From an uncultured Clostridia bacterium (GTDB taxonomy: Bacteria; Bacillota; Clostridia; Oscillospirales; Acutalibacteraceae), in NCBI GenBank assembly GCA_946186725.1, contig CAMHOI010000002.1, positions 1-22,718 of the forward strand: a stretch of DNA of 22,718 nucleotides, written 5' to 3'. The notes under the pieces were generated by a model that had not been told where the DNA came from, searched no databases, and saw only the letters and a list, made by a program, of their open reading frames with translations. A program made the position numbers and the translations under genes. This document shows, piece after piece, positions 5,943 to 13,992 of the stretch. Each line of letters begins with the position of its first letter. Within the stretch, counting starts at the first letter, position 1.

Positions 5943-6623
5943 ATGGACGAGAAGCTGTCTTTGGGCAACGGGGTGGTGATCTGGGTCAACGAGGTTCACC
6001 GCTTCGGCACAGACGCCCTTCTGCTGGCCGGGTTTTCGGCGCTGGGGGTCGGGGATACCGTATGCGATCTGGGCACCGGCTGCGGGATCCTTCCTCTGCT
6101 CTGGTGCGGGAGGCGCGCGCCGGCGCACGTCACCGCGCTGGACATCCAGCCGGACGCCATCGCGCTGTTGGAGAAGAGCATCGCCGAAAACGGCCTGGCC
6201 GAGCAGATCGCGCCCCTGCTGTGCGACCTGCGGCAAGAGCCGGGTCGGATGCGCGGCCGATTTGATCTGGTCACGATCAACCCGCCCTATTATCCCGTCG
6301 GCGCGGGCGGTTCCTCGCCCGACGAGGGTCGCCGGCTGGCGCGGCAGGAGATCGCCTGCACCCTGGAGGACTGCGCCGCGTGCGCCTCCCGCCTCCTGCG
6401 CGCGGGCGGGCGCTTCTGTCTCTGTCATCGCCCTGAGCGGCTGGCCGACGCGATGGCCGCCCTGCGGCAGATGGGGCTGGAGCCCAAGCGACTGCGGCTG
6501 GTCTGTCCCCGTCCCGGCGCCGCGCCCAACCTTATCCTGCTGGAGGGGCGCAAGCAGTGCGGCCCCGGGCTGAAGATCGAGCCGCCCCACTACCTGAACG
6601 AAAGCAAGGAGGCGACGGAATGA
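5943..6623 (+). CDS. tRNA1(Val) adenine-N6 methyltransferase family protein (TrmN6/YabB-like)
   Basis: This 226-residue SAM-dependent methyltransferase is the likely counterpart of B. subtilis YabB, related to E. coli TrmN6, which makes m6A37 in tRNA1(Val). Motif I is VCDLGTGCGIL (40-50), and the catalytic N6-adenine motif is NPPYY (113-117). The N-terminal FGTDALLLAGF (21-31) is typical of the family. The ATG at 5943 has AGGAGG about six bases upstream. The stop overlaps the rsmI start (ATGA). Position directly before rsmI matches the B. subtilis order. The family and chemistry are secure; the exact tRNA substrate in this organism is inferred. Confidence 0.88.
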   Translation: MDEKLSLGNGVVIWVNEVHRFGTDALLLAGFSALGVGDTVCDLGTGCGILPLLWCGRRAPAHVTALDIQPDAIALLEKSIAENGLAEQIAPLLCDLRQEPGRMRGRFDLVTINPPYYPVGAGGSSPDEGRRLARQEIACTLEDCAACASRLLRAGGRFCLCHRPERLADAMAALRQMGLEPKRLRLVCPRPGAAPNLILLEGRKQCGPGLKIEPPHYLNESKEATE

Positions 6624-7447
6624 GCGGAACGCTCTATCTGGTCGGTACCCCCATCGGCAATCTGGAGGACCTTTCTCCGCGTGCGAAGCGTGTTTTGTCC
6701 GATGTGGATTTCATCGCCGCCGAGGACACCCGCGTCACCCGCAAACTGCTGACCCATTTTGATATTCACACCCCGCTGGTCAGCTATCACGAGCACAACC
6801 GTGCTTCGCAGGGGGAGGCCGTGCTGGCCCGCCTTCTCGCGGGGGAGGACGCCGCCCTGGTGACCGACGCGGGAATGCCCGCCATCTCCGATCCCGGAGA
6901 GGATCTGGTCCGACTCTGCCGTGAGCGGGGGGTGGCGGTGGTCTCGGTGCCCGGGCCGAGCGCCGTGGTGACGGCGCTGGCCATGTCGGGTATGGACTGC
7001 GGCCGTTTCTGCTTTGAGGGGTTTTTGAGTGTCAACAAGCCCGCCCGCCGCGCTCACCTGGACGCCCTCAAGGGGGAGAAGCGCACCATGGTTTTTTATG
7101 AGGCGCCCCATAAGCTGCGAGCGACACTGGACGATCTGCTGGCCGCCTTCGGAGACCGCGAGATCGCGCTGGTCAAGGAGTTGACCAAGATCCATGAATC
7201 GGTCGAGCGGTTGTCGCTCTCGCAGGCGGTCGCCCGCTTCGAGGCCGAGCCGCCCCGCGGCGAGTACGTGCTGGTCGTCGCCGGCGCCCCCGAGCAGGCG
7301 GAGAAAGCCCTTCCGCTGGAGGAGGCGGTCGCCCTGGCCCTCAGCTACGCAGCCGACGGGATGCCCGCCGCCAAAGCCGCCCGCCGCGCCGCCGCGGAAA
7401 CGGGCTGCGCCCGCGGCGAAATATATAAGGCCATCGCGCAAAATTAA
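6620..7447 (+). CDS. rsmI: 16S rRNA (cytidine-1402-2'-O)-methyltransferase RsmI
   Basis: The 275-residue product has the tetrapyrrole-methylase fold of RsmI, which adds the 2'-O-methyl group on C1402 in the decoding centre of 16S rRNA. Signatures are LVGTPIGNLEDLSPRA (7-22), AAEDTR (33-38), VTDAGMPAISDPG (81-93) and VPGPSAVVTALAMSG further on. The C-terminal helical part, with SYAADGMPAAKAARRAA, is complete. The ATG overlaps the previous stop (ATGA), and AAGGAGG-like bases precede it inside the upstream gene. In B. subtilis rsmI (yabC) closes the same gene string. Confidence 0.96.
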   Translation: MSGTLYLVGTPIGNLEDLSPRAKRVLSDVDFIAAEDTRVTRKLLTHFDIHTPLVSYHEHNRASQGEAVLARLLAGEDAALVTDAGMPAISDPGEDLVRLCRERGVAVVSVPGPSAVVTALAMSGMDCGRFCFEGFLSVNKPARRAHLDALKGEKRTMVFYEAPHKLRATLDDLLAAFGDREIALVKELTKIHESVERLSLSQAVARFEAEPPRGEYVLVVAGAPEQAEKALPLEEAVALALSYAADGMPAAKAARRAAAETGCARGEIYKAIAQN

Positions 7448-7448
7448 C

Positions 7449-7477
7449 TGTACAAACAGTGGAAAATGTGGTACAAT
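7449..7477 (+). promoter_or_regulatory. Candidate promoter upstream of the lipoprotein/two-component operon
   Basis: TGTACA (7449-7454) and TACAAT (7472-7477) are 17 bases apart, and the -10 box is preceded by TGG (an extended -10). The -35 match is only four of six. Start would be near 7484, just upstream of a terminator-like hairpin, so its output to the lipoprotein gene at 7535 may be limited or conditional. Confidence 0.55.
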
Positions 7478-7494
7478 GATTCCGTGTAAACAGG

Positions 7495-7520
7495 TGCGGA
7501 TCCTTGTGCCGCATTTTTTT
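7495..7520 (+). terminator. Terminator-like hairpin between rsmI and the lipoprotein gene
   Basis: TGCGG (7495-7499) and CCGCA (7509-7513) enclose a nine-base loop and are followed by seven T residues. The stem is short, so efficiency may be modest. It could end the rsmI transcript or attenuate transcripts started at the promoter just upstream. Confidence 0.55.
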
Positions 7521-7534
7521 GAAAGGGGGCGCCG

Positions 7535-8860
7535 ATGGTGAGAATAAGGGAACGGTTTTGCGCTTTTGTCATTCTGACGGCGCTCTGCTGCCTGACCTCC
7601 TGCAGCGGGATCCCGGGCGATACGCGCGATCTCCTCCAGGCGCCCAAAGCGACGGGCGACGTCGGAGAGATCCAGCGCGCCCTGTTCGACTACGCGGGCG
7701 GCGGCATCTCCCTGCGCTATCCCCACAACGGGGAGAACCGAACCGCCTTCCTGCTGACCGATCTGGACGGGGACGGCACCGAGGAAGCCGTCGCGTTTTA
7801 CGCTGTGGTCGCCTCGTCGGATGAGGAGATGGACGTCGTACACGTCAATATCATCGACCGCGTGGACGGGGAATGGCGCTCGGTCTTCGACGCGGAAACG
7901 CTGGGCAGCGCCATCGATAAGGTCGCCGTGGCCGATTTATCCGGCAACGGGAAGCAGACCCTGCTCATCGGGGCCCAACTCTTCGGTGCGGCGGGCAATC
8001 AGCTCAACCTCTACACCTACGACGGCAGAACCGCCTCCCTGCGGGCGCAGGAGAATTACACGCAGTTTCTGGTGGGCGACCTGATGGGCAGGGGGAGCGA
8101 TCAGCTCATTCTGCTCTCCCTGGACGGCACCGAGCACGTCTCCTCCGTCGCCGTCTACACCTTCGACGGCGTGACCGTCGAGCGGCAGGGCGCCGTCGCC
8201 ACCGACGGCAACGTCAGCGGCTACACGCAGGCCCTGTTGGGCAAGCTCCCGGACGGGCGGCCCGCGCTCTTTCTGGACGCCGCCAAGAGCGCCCTTTCCC
8301 TCGTTACCGACGTTGTTTTCTTTCATGAGGGAGAGCTGGTCAGTCCCTTCTATGACCCCACCGTCGGGGAAACGCAGCTGACCCTGCGCAACAGTGCCGA
8401 GGTCTGCCGCGACGTGGACGACGACGGTATGATCGAGATCCCCTCCACCGAACTGCTGCCCGGCTACGGGGAGCGCAGCGAGGCCGAGCGGATCTATCTG
8501 ACCGTCTGGCGCCGTTTCGACGGCAGTCGCTTTTCCGACGTGATGTGCGCCGACACCTTCGCCGCGGGCGGCTTCCGGTTGGTCTTCCCCGACCGTTGGC
8601 GTGGGAACGTCACCCTGGTCACCGACAACGCCAACCGGATGCGAAGTTACCGGCTCTACGACGAGGAGAGGCAGACCGCCGGTACCGAGATCCTGCGCCT
8701 GCGCGCCTATGACGTTGACGTCTATGAGCGCTTCGACCACACGGAGCTCATCGAACTGGCGCGCGATGAAAACACGGTGTGGGCGGCCCGTCTGGTCACG
8801 ACCGAGGGGCCCTATGCCGTCACCGAAGACGAACTTATGACGCTCTTCAGCGTTCTGTAA
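7535..8860 (+). CDS. Putative lipoprotein with four Asp-rich FG-GAP-like loops, two-component operon partner
   Basis: I do not recognise a named family. The 441-residue protein starts with a basic, hydrophobic signal and a lipobox LTSC, so Cys23 would be lipidated and the protein anchored outside the membrane. The mature part is beta-rich and carries calcium-loop-like motifs: DLDGDG (76-81), DLSGNG (134-139), DLMGRG (182-187) and DVDDDG (293-298), each followed by hydrophobic strand residues. This resembles FG-GAP/VCBS-type beta-propeller repeats. The C-terminal part (about 340-441) lacks such loops and may be a separate small domain. The ATG has a G-rich site (AAAGGGGG) about seven bases upstream. 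The response regulator gene starts 12 bases after the stop, so it is probably co-expressed and may modulate or report to the kinase (inference). Confidence 0.8.
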   Translation: MVRIRERFCAFVILTALCCLTSCSGIPGDTRDLLQAPKATGDVGEIQRALFDYAGGGISLRYPHNGENRTAFLLTDLDGDGTEEAVAFYAVVASSDEEMDVVHVNIIDRVDGEWRSVFDAETLGSAIDKVAVADLSGNGKQTLLIGAQLFGAAGNQLNLYTYDGRTASLRAQENYTQFLVGDLMGRGSDQLILLSLDGTEHVSSVAVYTFDGVTVERQGAVATDGNVSGYTQALLGKLPDGRPALFLDAAKSALSLVTDVVFFHEGELVSPFYDPTVGETQLTLRNSAEVCRDVDDDGMIEIPSTELLPGYGERSEAERIYLTVWRRFDGSRFSDVMCADTFAAGGFRLVFPDRWRGNVTLVTDNANRMRSYRLYDEERQTAGTEILRLRAYDVDVYERFDHTELIELARDENTVWAARLVTTEGPYAVTEDELMTLFSVL

Positions 8861-8872
8861 GGAGAGAAAAGA

Positions 8873-9577
8873 ATGAAACGCATCCTTGTGGTGGAAGATG
8901 AGGCCAACATCCGCGAATTCGTGGTCATCAACCTCAACCGGGCCGGCTACGACACCGTCGAGGCCGCCAGCGGCGAGGAGGCCCTGCGGGTCTACGACGA
9001 GGTCGGCGGCTTCGACATGGTGCTGCTGGACATCGCGCTGCCCGGCATCGACGGGCTGACCGTCTGCCGGGAGCTGCGCCGCCGCTCCTCCACGATGGGC
9101 GTAATCATGCTGACCGCCCGCACCCAGGAGCAGGACAAGGTCTCCGGGCTGATGATGGGCGCCGACGACTACGTGACCAAGCCCTTCAGCCCCAGTGAGC
9201 TGGTCGCGCGGGTGGATTCCCTCTACCGCCGCGTCTCCGTCTCCGCGGGAAAGAAGGGGGACGCCCCCGCGGGAGAGGAGATCATGCTGGGCGACTTCGT
9301 GCTCAATCTGCGCCGCCATTCCCTGACCAAGCGGGGACGGGAGATCGAGCTGACCCAGATCGAGTTCAAGATCATCGAGTATTTCTTTAACAACCCCGAC
9401 GTCATCCTTGACCGCTCAGACATCCTGGATCGTGCGTGGGGGGACGATTACTGCGGCGAGGAGAAGATCGTCGACGTCAATATCCGCCGCCTTCGTATGA
9501 AGATCGAGGACGACCCCAGTCACCCCCATCACATCGTCACCGTGTGGGGCCTGGGCTATAAATGGGTCACCGTTTGA
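8873..9577 (+). CDS. OmpR/PhoP-family response regulator
   Basis: The protein has 234 residues. The receiver domain (1-120) shows VVEDE (acidic pocket), phospho-acceptor D53 in LLDIALPGIDG, T81 and K103 in VTKPFSP. After a short linker, a winged-helix DNA-binding domain (about 138-234) carries LTQIEFKIIEYFFNNP and VDVNIRRLRMKIEDDP, ending in the usual VWGLGYKW. It should be phosphorylated by the kinase coded next and regulate transcription; the targets are not visible. The ribosome site AAGGAGA is about seven bases before the ATG. The nearest well-known relatives by architecture are PhoP/WalR-type regulators, but the sequence alone does not settle which. Confidence 0.95.
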   Translation: MKRILVVEDEANIREFVVINLNRAGYDTVEAASGEEALRVYDEVGGFDMVLLDIALPGIDGLTVCRELRRRSSTMGVIMLTARTQEQDKVSGLMMGADDYVTKPFSPSELVARVDSLYRRVSVSAGKKGDAPAGEEIMLGDFVLNLRRHSLTKRGREIELTQIEFKIIEYFFNNPDVILDRSDILDRAWGDDYCGEEKIVDVNIRRLRMKIEDDPSHPHHIVTVWGLGYKWVTV

Positions 9578-9615
9578 GGTAGAATCAGGATCAAACCGGG
9601 AAAGGAGGCGGCGCC

Positions 9616-11067
9616 GTGAACAACGTCAAGAAGTTTTCCCCGCTGGGGCGGCGGCTGATGATCAATACCCTGTCCTTCATCAGCGCCATCCTGCTGCTGC
9701 TGTTGATCACGCTGGGCGTCGCCGTCCACAACTATTACTACAACGGCGTCTCCGAGACCGTGAGCCGCTACGCCCAGTCCTTTGAGACCCTGTCGGTGGA
9801 GAGCGTGGCAAACTACGCCGCCTCCGCCCGTCGTTTGGCCGAGACCTTTACCATGAAAAGCGGCGTGGAGATTCAGTTCATCGACCGGCACGGGGAGGTC
9901 ATCGTCTCCACGAGCGGCTTTCTGCCCGCCGAAGGCGAACCCTACGGCGACTATGCCGCCGCCCTGAACGGAGACGGGAACGGCTCCTGGACAGGCCGCC
10001 TCTCCTCGGGGGAGAAGGTCATGTCGGTGTGCACCATCCTGCCCGATTACGGCAACGGCTCCAACGGCGCCGTGCGCTGTGTGACCTCCCTGACGAGGGT
10101 GGATCGCAGCATCCGGATCATCCTCTACATCGCGGCCGCCGTCGGGCTTGTGGTGCTGGTGATGGCGTATATGGTCGGCAAGTATTTCATTCAGTCCATC
10201 GTCCGTCCCCTCCACGACGTCGGCAACGTCACCCGGCAGATCGCCGGCGGCGATTTCAAGTCCCGCCTGGAGGTTAAGGAGTTCAACGAGATCGGCGAGC
10301 TGTGCGACTCCATCAATTACATGGCGGGCGAGCTGGAGTCCACCGAGAAACTCAAAAACGAGTTCATCTCCTCGGTCTCCCACGAACTGCGCACCCCTCT
10401 GACCGCCATCAAGGGCTGGGGCGAGACGGTGCGCGGCTCGGTCTACACCGACCACGCCCTGGTCACCAAGGGCATCGACGTCATCCTGCGCGAGTCGGAG
10501 CGGCTGTCGGGGCTGGTGGAGGAGCTGCTGGACTTTTCCCGTATGCAGTCGGGCCGCATGGTCTACAAGATGGAGCGGCTGGACATCCTCGCCGAGCTGG
10601 GCGAGGCGGTGTGCATCTACGAGGAGACCGCCAAGCAGGCGGGCGTGACGCTGGTCTATCACGAGCCGGAGACCCTGCCCGCCATCATCGGCGATTCCAA
10701 CCGTCTGACCCAGGTCTTCGTCAACATCATCGACAACGCCATCAAGTACAACCATGAGGGCGGCGTCGTGCAGATCCGCGCCGTGGCGGAGGACGGCTAC
10801 GTTAAGATCACCGTGACCGATTCGGGGGTGGGAATCCCCGACGCCGATCTGGATAAAGTCAAAGACAAGTTCTACAAAGCCAATTATTCCGTCCGGGGCT
10901 CGGGCATCGGACTGGCGGTGGCGGACGAGATCGTCCGCAGCCATCAGGGCCTGCTGACCGTCGAGAGCAGCGAGGGTATCGGCACCACCGTTACGGTGGC
11001 GCTGCCCGTTGCCGAGCACGCCGTCATCGAGCAGCCGGAAGAAACGAGGGATGACCATGGGGCGTGA
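9616..11067 (+). CDS. Membrane sensor histidine kinase with HAMP domain
   Basis: The start is a GTG with a strong AAAGGAGG seven bases upstream. The 483-residue protein has transmembrane helix 1 (about 18-40), an extracytoplasmic sensor region (about 41-167) containing IQFIDRHGEVIVSTSG in the style of a PAS/Cache fold, transmembrane helix 2 (about 168-190) and a HAMP linker (191-245). The HisKA domain has phospho-acceptor H256 in SSVSHELRTPLTAIKGWGE. The ATPase domain carries N-box N370-N374, G1 DSGVGIP (402-408) and G2 GSGIGL (428-433). It is a complete, PhoR-like kinase, presumably paired with the regulator 38 bases upstream. Its stop overlaps the next gene by 11 bases. Confidence 0.95.
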   Translation: MNNVKKFSPLGRRLMINTLSFISAILLLLLITLGVAVHNYYYNGVSETVSRYAQSFETLSVESVANYAASARRLAETFTMKSGVEIQFIDRHGEVIVSTSGFLPAEGEPYGDYAAALNGDGNGSWTGRLSSGEKVMSVCTILPDYGNGSNGAVRCVTSLTRVDRSIRIILYIAAAVGLVVLVMAYMVGKYFIQSIVRPLHDVGNVTRQIAGGDFKSRLEVKEFNEIGELCDSINYMAGELESTEKLKNEFISSVSHELRTPLTAIKGWGETVRGSVYTDHALVTKGIDVILRESERLSGLVEELLDFSRMQSGRMVYKMERLDILAELGEAVCIYEETAKQAGVTLVYHEPETLPAIIGDSNRLTQVFVNIIDNAIKYNHEGGVVQIRAVAEDGYVKITVTDSGVGIPDADLDKVKDKFYKANYSVRGSGIGLAVADEIVRSHQGLLTVESSEGIGTTVTVALPVAEHAVIEQPEETRDDHGA

Positions 11068-12046
11068 GTCCTGTATGAAAAAGACCTCCATCGGCGGTCA
11101 GGCGCTGATCGAGGGGATCATGATGAGCGGGCCGCACAAGTCGGTCATGGCCAACCGCCGCCCCGACGGCAGCGTGACCGTCGAGGAGGTGGCGAGCGCC
11201 TCGCTGGCCAAGAAGCCCGTGCTCCGCTGGCCCGTGATCCGCGGCGCCGTTTCCCTCATCGAGTCGATGGTGCTGGGTTACCGCGTGACCATGCTCTCCG
11301 CCGAGCGAGCGGGGATGCTGGACGACGAGGAGCCGGAGAAGGCCGCCGAGCCGGCCGCCGAGGAAGCATCCGCCGGAGAGAAGAAGAGCCACGCCGGTCT
11401 GATGGCGGCGCTCGGCGTGATCTCGGGCGTGCTCGGGGTGGCGCTGGCGGTGTTTCTCTTCATCTATCTGCCCAGCGTGTTGTTCAACCTGCTCAACGGT
11501 GCCGCAGGCGGCGTGCTGTCGCCCGTGCGCGCCCTCTTTGAGGGGGTGCTGAAGGTCGCCCTCTTCCTCGGCTACCTGATCGCCGTTTCCCAGATGAAGG
11601 ACATCAATCGGGTCTTCCGCTATCACGGCGCTGAGCACAAGACCATCTTCTGCTACGAGAAGGGACTCCCCCTGACCGTGGAGAACGTCGCCCGGCAGCG
11701 CCGCTTCCATCCCCGCTGCGGCACCTCCTTCATGGTGCTGATGCTGCTGGTGAGCATCCTGTTCTATTCTCTGATCCTCCTCATTCCCGCCGTGTACGCC
11801 TTTTCCCGCATCACCTGGCTGTGGGGGATCATCAAGCTGCTCCTGCTTCCCGTCATCGTCGGCTTCGGCTATGAGCTCATCAAGTTCTGCGGCCGGCACG
11901 ACAACTGGCTCACCCGCGTCATTTCGGCGCCGGGCATGTGGGTGCAGCGCATCACCACCAAGGAGCCCGACGACAGCATGATGGAGGTTGCCATCGCCGC
12001 TCTGGAGGCGGTCATCCCCGAGAACGCGGAGGACGACCGCTGGTGA
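11057..12046 (+). CDS. DUF1385 family membrane protein (YqhQ-like)
   Basis: I chose the ATG at 11057 (329 residues): GAGGG lies six bases before it, whereas the ATG at 11051 abuts that site. The N terminus has the family signature IGGQALIEGIMMSGP (12-26) and RRPDG. An acidic Ala/Glu-rich insert at about 89-110 precedes four likely membrane helices (about 113-138, 157-178, 223-250, 254-275). Between helices 2 and 3 lie FRYHGAEHKTIFCYE (187-201) and FHPRCGTSFMV (217-227), whose His, Glu and Cys residues could bind metal. DUF1385 (B. subtilis YqhQ) has no settled function. It overlaps the kinase gene upstream and the prmC start downstream (GTGA), so it is co-translated with both. Confidence 0.92.
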   Translation: MGRESCMKKTSIGGQALIEGIMMSGPHKSVMANRRPDGSVTVEEVASASLAKKPVLRWPVIRGAVSLIESMVLGYRVTMLSAERAGMLDDEEPEKAAEPAAEEASAGEKKSHAGLMAALGVISGVLGVALAVFLFIYLPSVLFNLLNGAAGGVLSPVRALFEGVLKVALFLGYLIAVSQMKDINRVFRYHGAEHKTIFCYEKGLPLTVENVARQRRFHPRCGTSFMVLMLLVSILFYSLILLIPAVYAFSRITWLWGIIKLLLLPVIVGFGYELIKFCGRHDNWLTRVISAPGMWVQRITTKEPDDSMMEVAIAALEAVIPENAEDDRW

Positions 12047-12810
12047 ACGAGCGCGCCGCGCTGGCCGCCCGTCTGCGTGAGGGCGGGATCGAGTCGGCCG
12101 ACTTCGAGGCGGCGCAGATGATCGCCGCCGCCCCCGATGGGGAGACGCTGGCTGAATGGACGTGCCGCCGCCTGGCTGGGGAGCCGCTGCAATATCTGCT
12201 GGGCGAGTGGGAGTTCTGGGGCCTGACCTTCGCCGTGGGCGAGGGGGTGCTCATTCCCCGCCCGGACACCGAGATCCTCGTGGAGCAGGGACTGGCCGCC
12301 CTAAACGGGGTTGAGGCGCCCCGCGTGCTCGACCTGTGCGCCGGGAGCGGGTGCGTGGCGCTCGCGCTCGCGCACGAGCGGCCCGACGCCGCCGTCACCG
12401 CCGTCGAGTGGAGCCCCGCGGCCTACGGCTATCTGGAGAAGAATATCGCCGCTCTGGGCGGGCGCGTTACGCCGCGCAGAGCGGACGTGCTGGCGCCTCC
12501 CCCCGGGGACTGGGGCGCCTTTGACCTCATCACAGCCAACCCGCCCTATCTCACCGGCGAGGAGATGGCCGCCCTCCCGCCCGAGGTGCGGCACGAGCCG
12601 CCGCAGGCCCTGTCGGGCGGTGCGGACGGGCTGGATTTCTACCGCGCCATTCGCGCGATGTGGCTGCCCCTGCTCAAGCCGGGCGGAACGCTGGCCATGG
12701 AGATCGGCTGGCGCCAGGGGGAGCAGGTGAGCACGCTGTTTGCCCCCTTTTCCCCCCGCGTAGTCAAGGACTATGGGGGAAACGACCGTGTCGTGATCCT
12801 GAAAAATTAG
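12043..12810 (+). CDS. prmC: Peptide chain release factor glutamine methyltransferase PrmC
   Basis: PrmC methylates the GGQ glutamine of release factors RF1/RF2. The likely start is a GTG overlapping the DUF1385 stop (GTGA), with GGAGG about ten bases upstream; this gives 255 residues. Motifs are GEWEFWGLTF (54-63), IPRPDTEILVE (71-81), the SAM site VLDLCAGSGC (95-104) and the catalytic NPPY (166-169). The C terminus has the family sequence YGGNDRVVI. The N-terminal helical domain that helps grip the release factor is short (about 45 residues against about 70 in E. coli PrmC of 277). prfA, the usual partner gene, is not in the window. Confidence 0.93.
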   Translation: MNERAALAARLREGGIESADFEAAQMIAAAPDGETLAEWTCRRLAGEPLQYLLGEWEFWGLTFAVGEGVLIPRPDTEILVEQGLAALNGVEAPRVLDLCAGSGCVALALAHERPDAAVTAVEWSPAAYGYLEKNIAALGGRVTPRRADVLAPPPGDWGAFDLITANPPYLTGEEMAALPPEVRHEPPQALSGGADGLDFYRAIRAMWLPLLKPGGTLAMEIGWRQGEQVSTLFAPFSPRVVKDYGGNDRVVILKN

Positions 12811-12846
12811 GTTAACATAAAATTCTCATAAACGGAGGAAACCATC

Positions 12847-13992
12847 ATGGCAGACAAGAAGACCACCCTCACCCCCGAGCAGAAGGCCAAGAGCGAGGCG
12901 CTGGCCACCGCGCTGGCGCAGATCGAAAAGAAATACGGCAAGGGCTCCGTCATGAAGCTGTCGGAGAATACCGCCATGAACGTCGAGAGCATTTCGACGG
13001 GTTCCCTGACGCTGGATATGGCGCTGGGCATCGGAGGCATCCCCAAGGGACGCATCACCGAGATCTATGGGCCGGAGTCCTCCGGTAAGACCACCATCGC
13101 CCTTCACGTCGTCGCCGAGGCGCAGAAGCTGGGCGGCGAGGCCGCCTACATCGACGTTGAGCACGCCCTCGACCCGACCTATGCCCGCAACCTGGGTGTG
13201 GACATCGACTCGCTCCTGGTCAGCCAGCCCGATTCGGGCGAACAGGCCCTGGAGATCGCCGAGGCGCTGGTCCGCTCGGGCGCGCTGGACGTGGTGGTCG
13301 TCGACTCGGTCGCCGCGCTGGTTACCCGCGCCGAGATCGAGGGCGACATGGGCGACGCTCACGTCGGCCAGCAGGCCCGCCTGATGTCCCAGGCCCTGCG
13401 CAAGCTGACCTCCGCCATCTCCAAGTCCAACTGCATCGTCATCTTCATCAATCAGCTGCGTGAGAAGGTGGGCATCGTCTACGGGAACCCCGAGGTGACC
13501 ACCGGCGGCCGCGCGCTGAAGTTCTACGCCACCGTGCGCATCGAGATCCGACGCGCCGAGTCCCTCAAGGACGGCGCTGAGGTCATCGGCAACCACACCA
13601 AGGCCAAGGTGGTCAAGAACAAGGTCGCCCCGCCCTTCAAGACCGCGGAGTTTGATATCCTTTACGGCAAGGGCATCTCCAAGATGGGCGAGCTGGTCGA
13701 TCTGGCCGTCAGCTACGGCATCATTCAGAAATCGGGCGCCTGGTTCTCCTACGGCGATCAGCGCCTGGCCCAGGGACGGGACAACGCCCGCGCCCTGCTG
13801 GAGAAGGACAAGGAGCTTGCCGCCGAGCTGGAGGAGAAGGTCATGACCGAGTGGCGCCGCCGCATCGAAGAGCAGAAGGGCGCCGCCGAAGAACCGGCGC
13901 CGGCCCCCGCCGCGCCCGCCGACGATCTGCCCCCCGCGCCCGCGCCCAAGGTCCGCTCCCGCGTCAACCTTGACGTGGATGTGGACGACTGA
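12847..13992 (+). CDS. recA: Recombinase RecA
   Basis: The 381-residue protein is the RecA strand-exchange and SOS co-protease ATPase. The N-terminal helix is followed by ISTGSLTLDMALGIGGIPKG, Walker A GPESSGKT (75-82), VVVDSVAALV (Walker B) and the DNA-binding loop region with GDMGDAHVGQQARLMSQALR. The C-terminal tail (about 340-381) is Ala/Pro- and Asp-rich and ends in a run of acidic residues (DVDVDD), as in many RecA tails that limit DNA binding. GGAGG lies nine bases before the ATG. It starts 36 bases after prmC. I see no clear LexA-type box or strong promoter in that gap. Its stop overlaps recX. Confidence 0.98.
   Translation: MADKKTTLTPEQKAKSEALATALAQIEKKYGKGSVMKLSENTAMNVESISTGSLTLDMALGIGGIPKGRITEIYGPESSGKTTIALHVVAEAQKLGGEAAYIDVEHALDPTYARNLGVDIDSLLVSQPDSGEQALEIAEALVRSGALDVVVVDSVAALVTRAEIEGDMGDAHVGQQARLMSQALRKLTSAISKSNCIVIFINQLREKVGIVYGNPEVTTGGRALKFYATVRIEIRRAESLKDGAEVIGNHTKAKVVKNKVAPPFKTAEFDILYGKGISKMGELVDLAVSYGIIQKSGAWFSYGDQRLAQGRDNARALLEKDKELAAELEEKVMTEWRRRIEEQKGAAEEPAPAPAAPADDLPPAPAPKVRSRVNLDVDVDD

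Noticed and set aside
12782..12794. A perfect inverted repeat ACGAC-CGT-GTCGT upstream of recA as a possible LexA site.
   Set aside because: It lies in the prmC codons for the conserved NDRVV sequence, so coding constraint explains it, and it does not match the known GAAC-N4-GTTC type of site.
12795..12823. A promoter for recA using TAAAAT at 12818-12823.
   Set aside because: No acceptable -35 box lies 16-18 bases upstream and there is no TGn extension, so I cannot support it from sequence.
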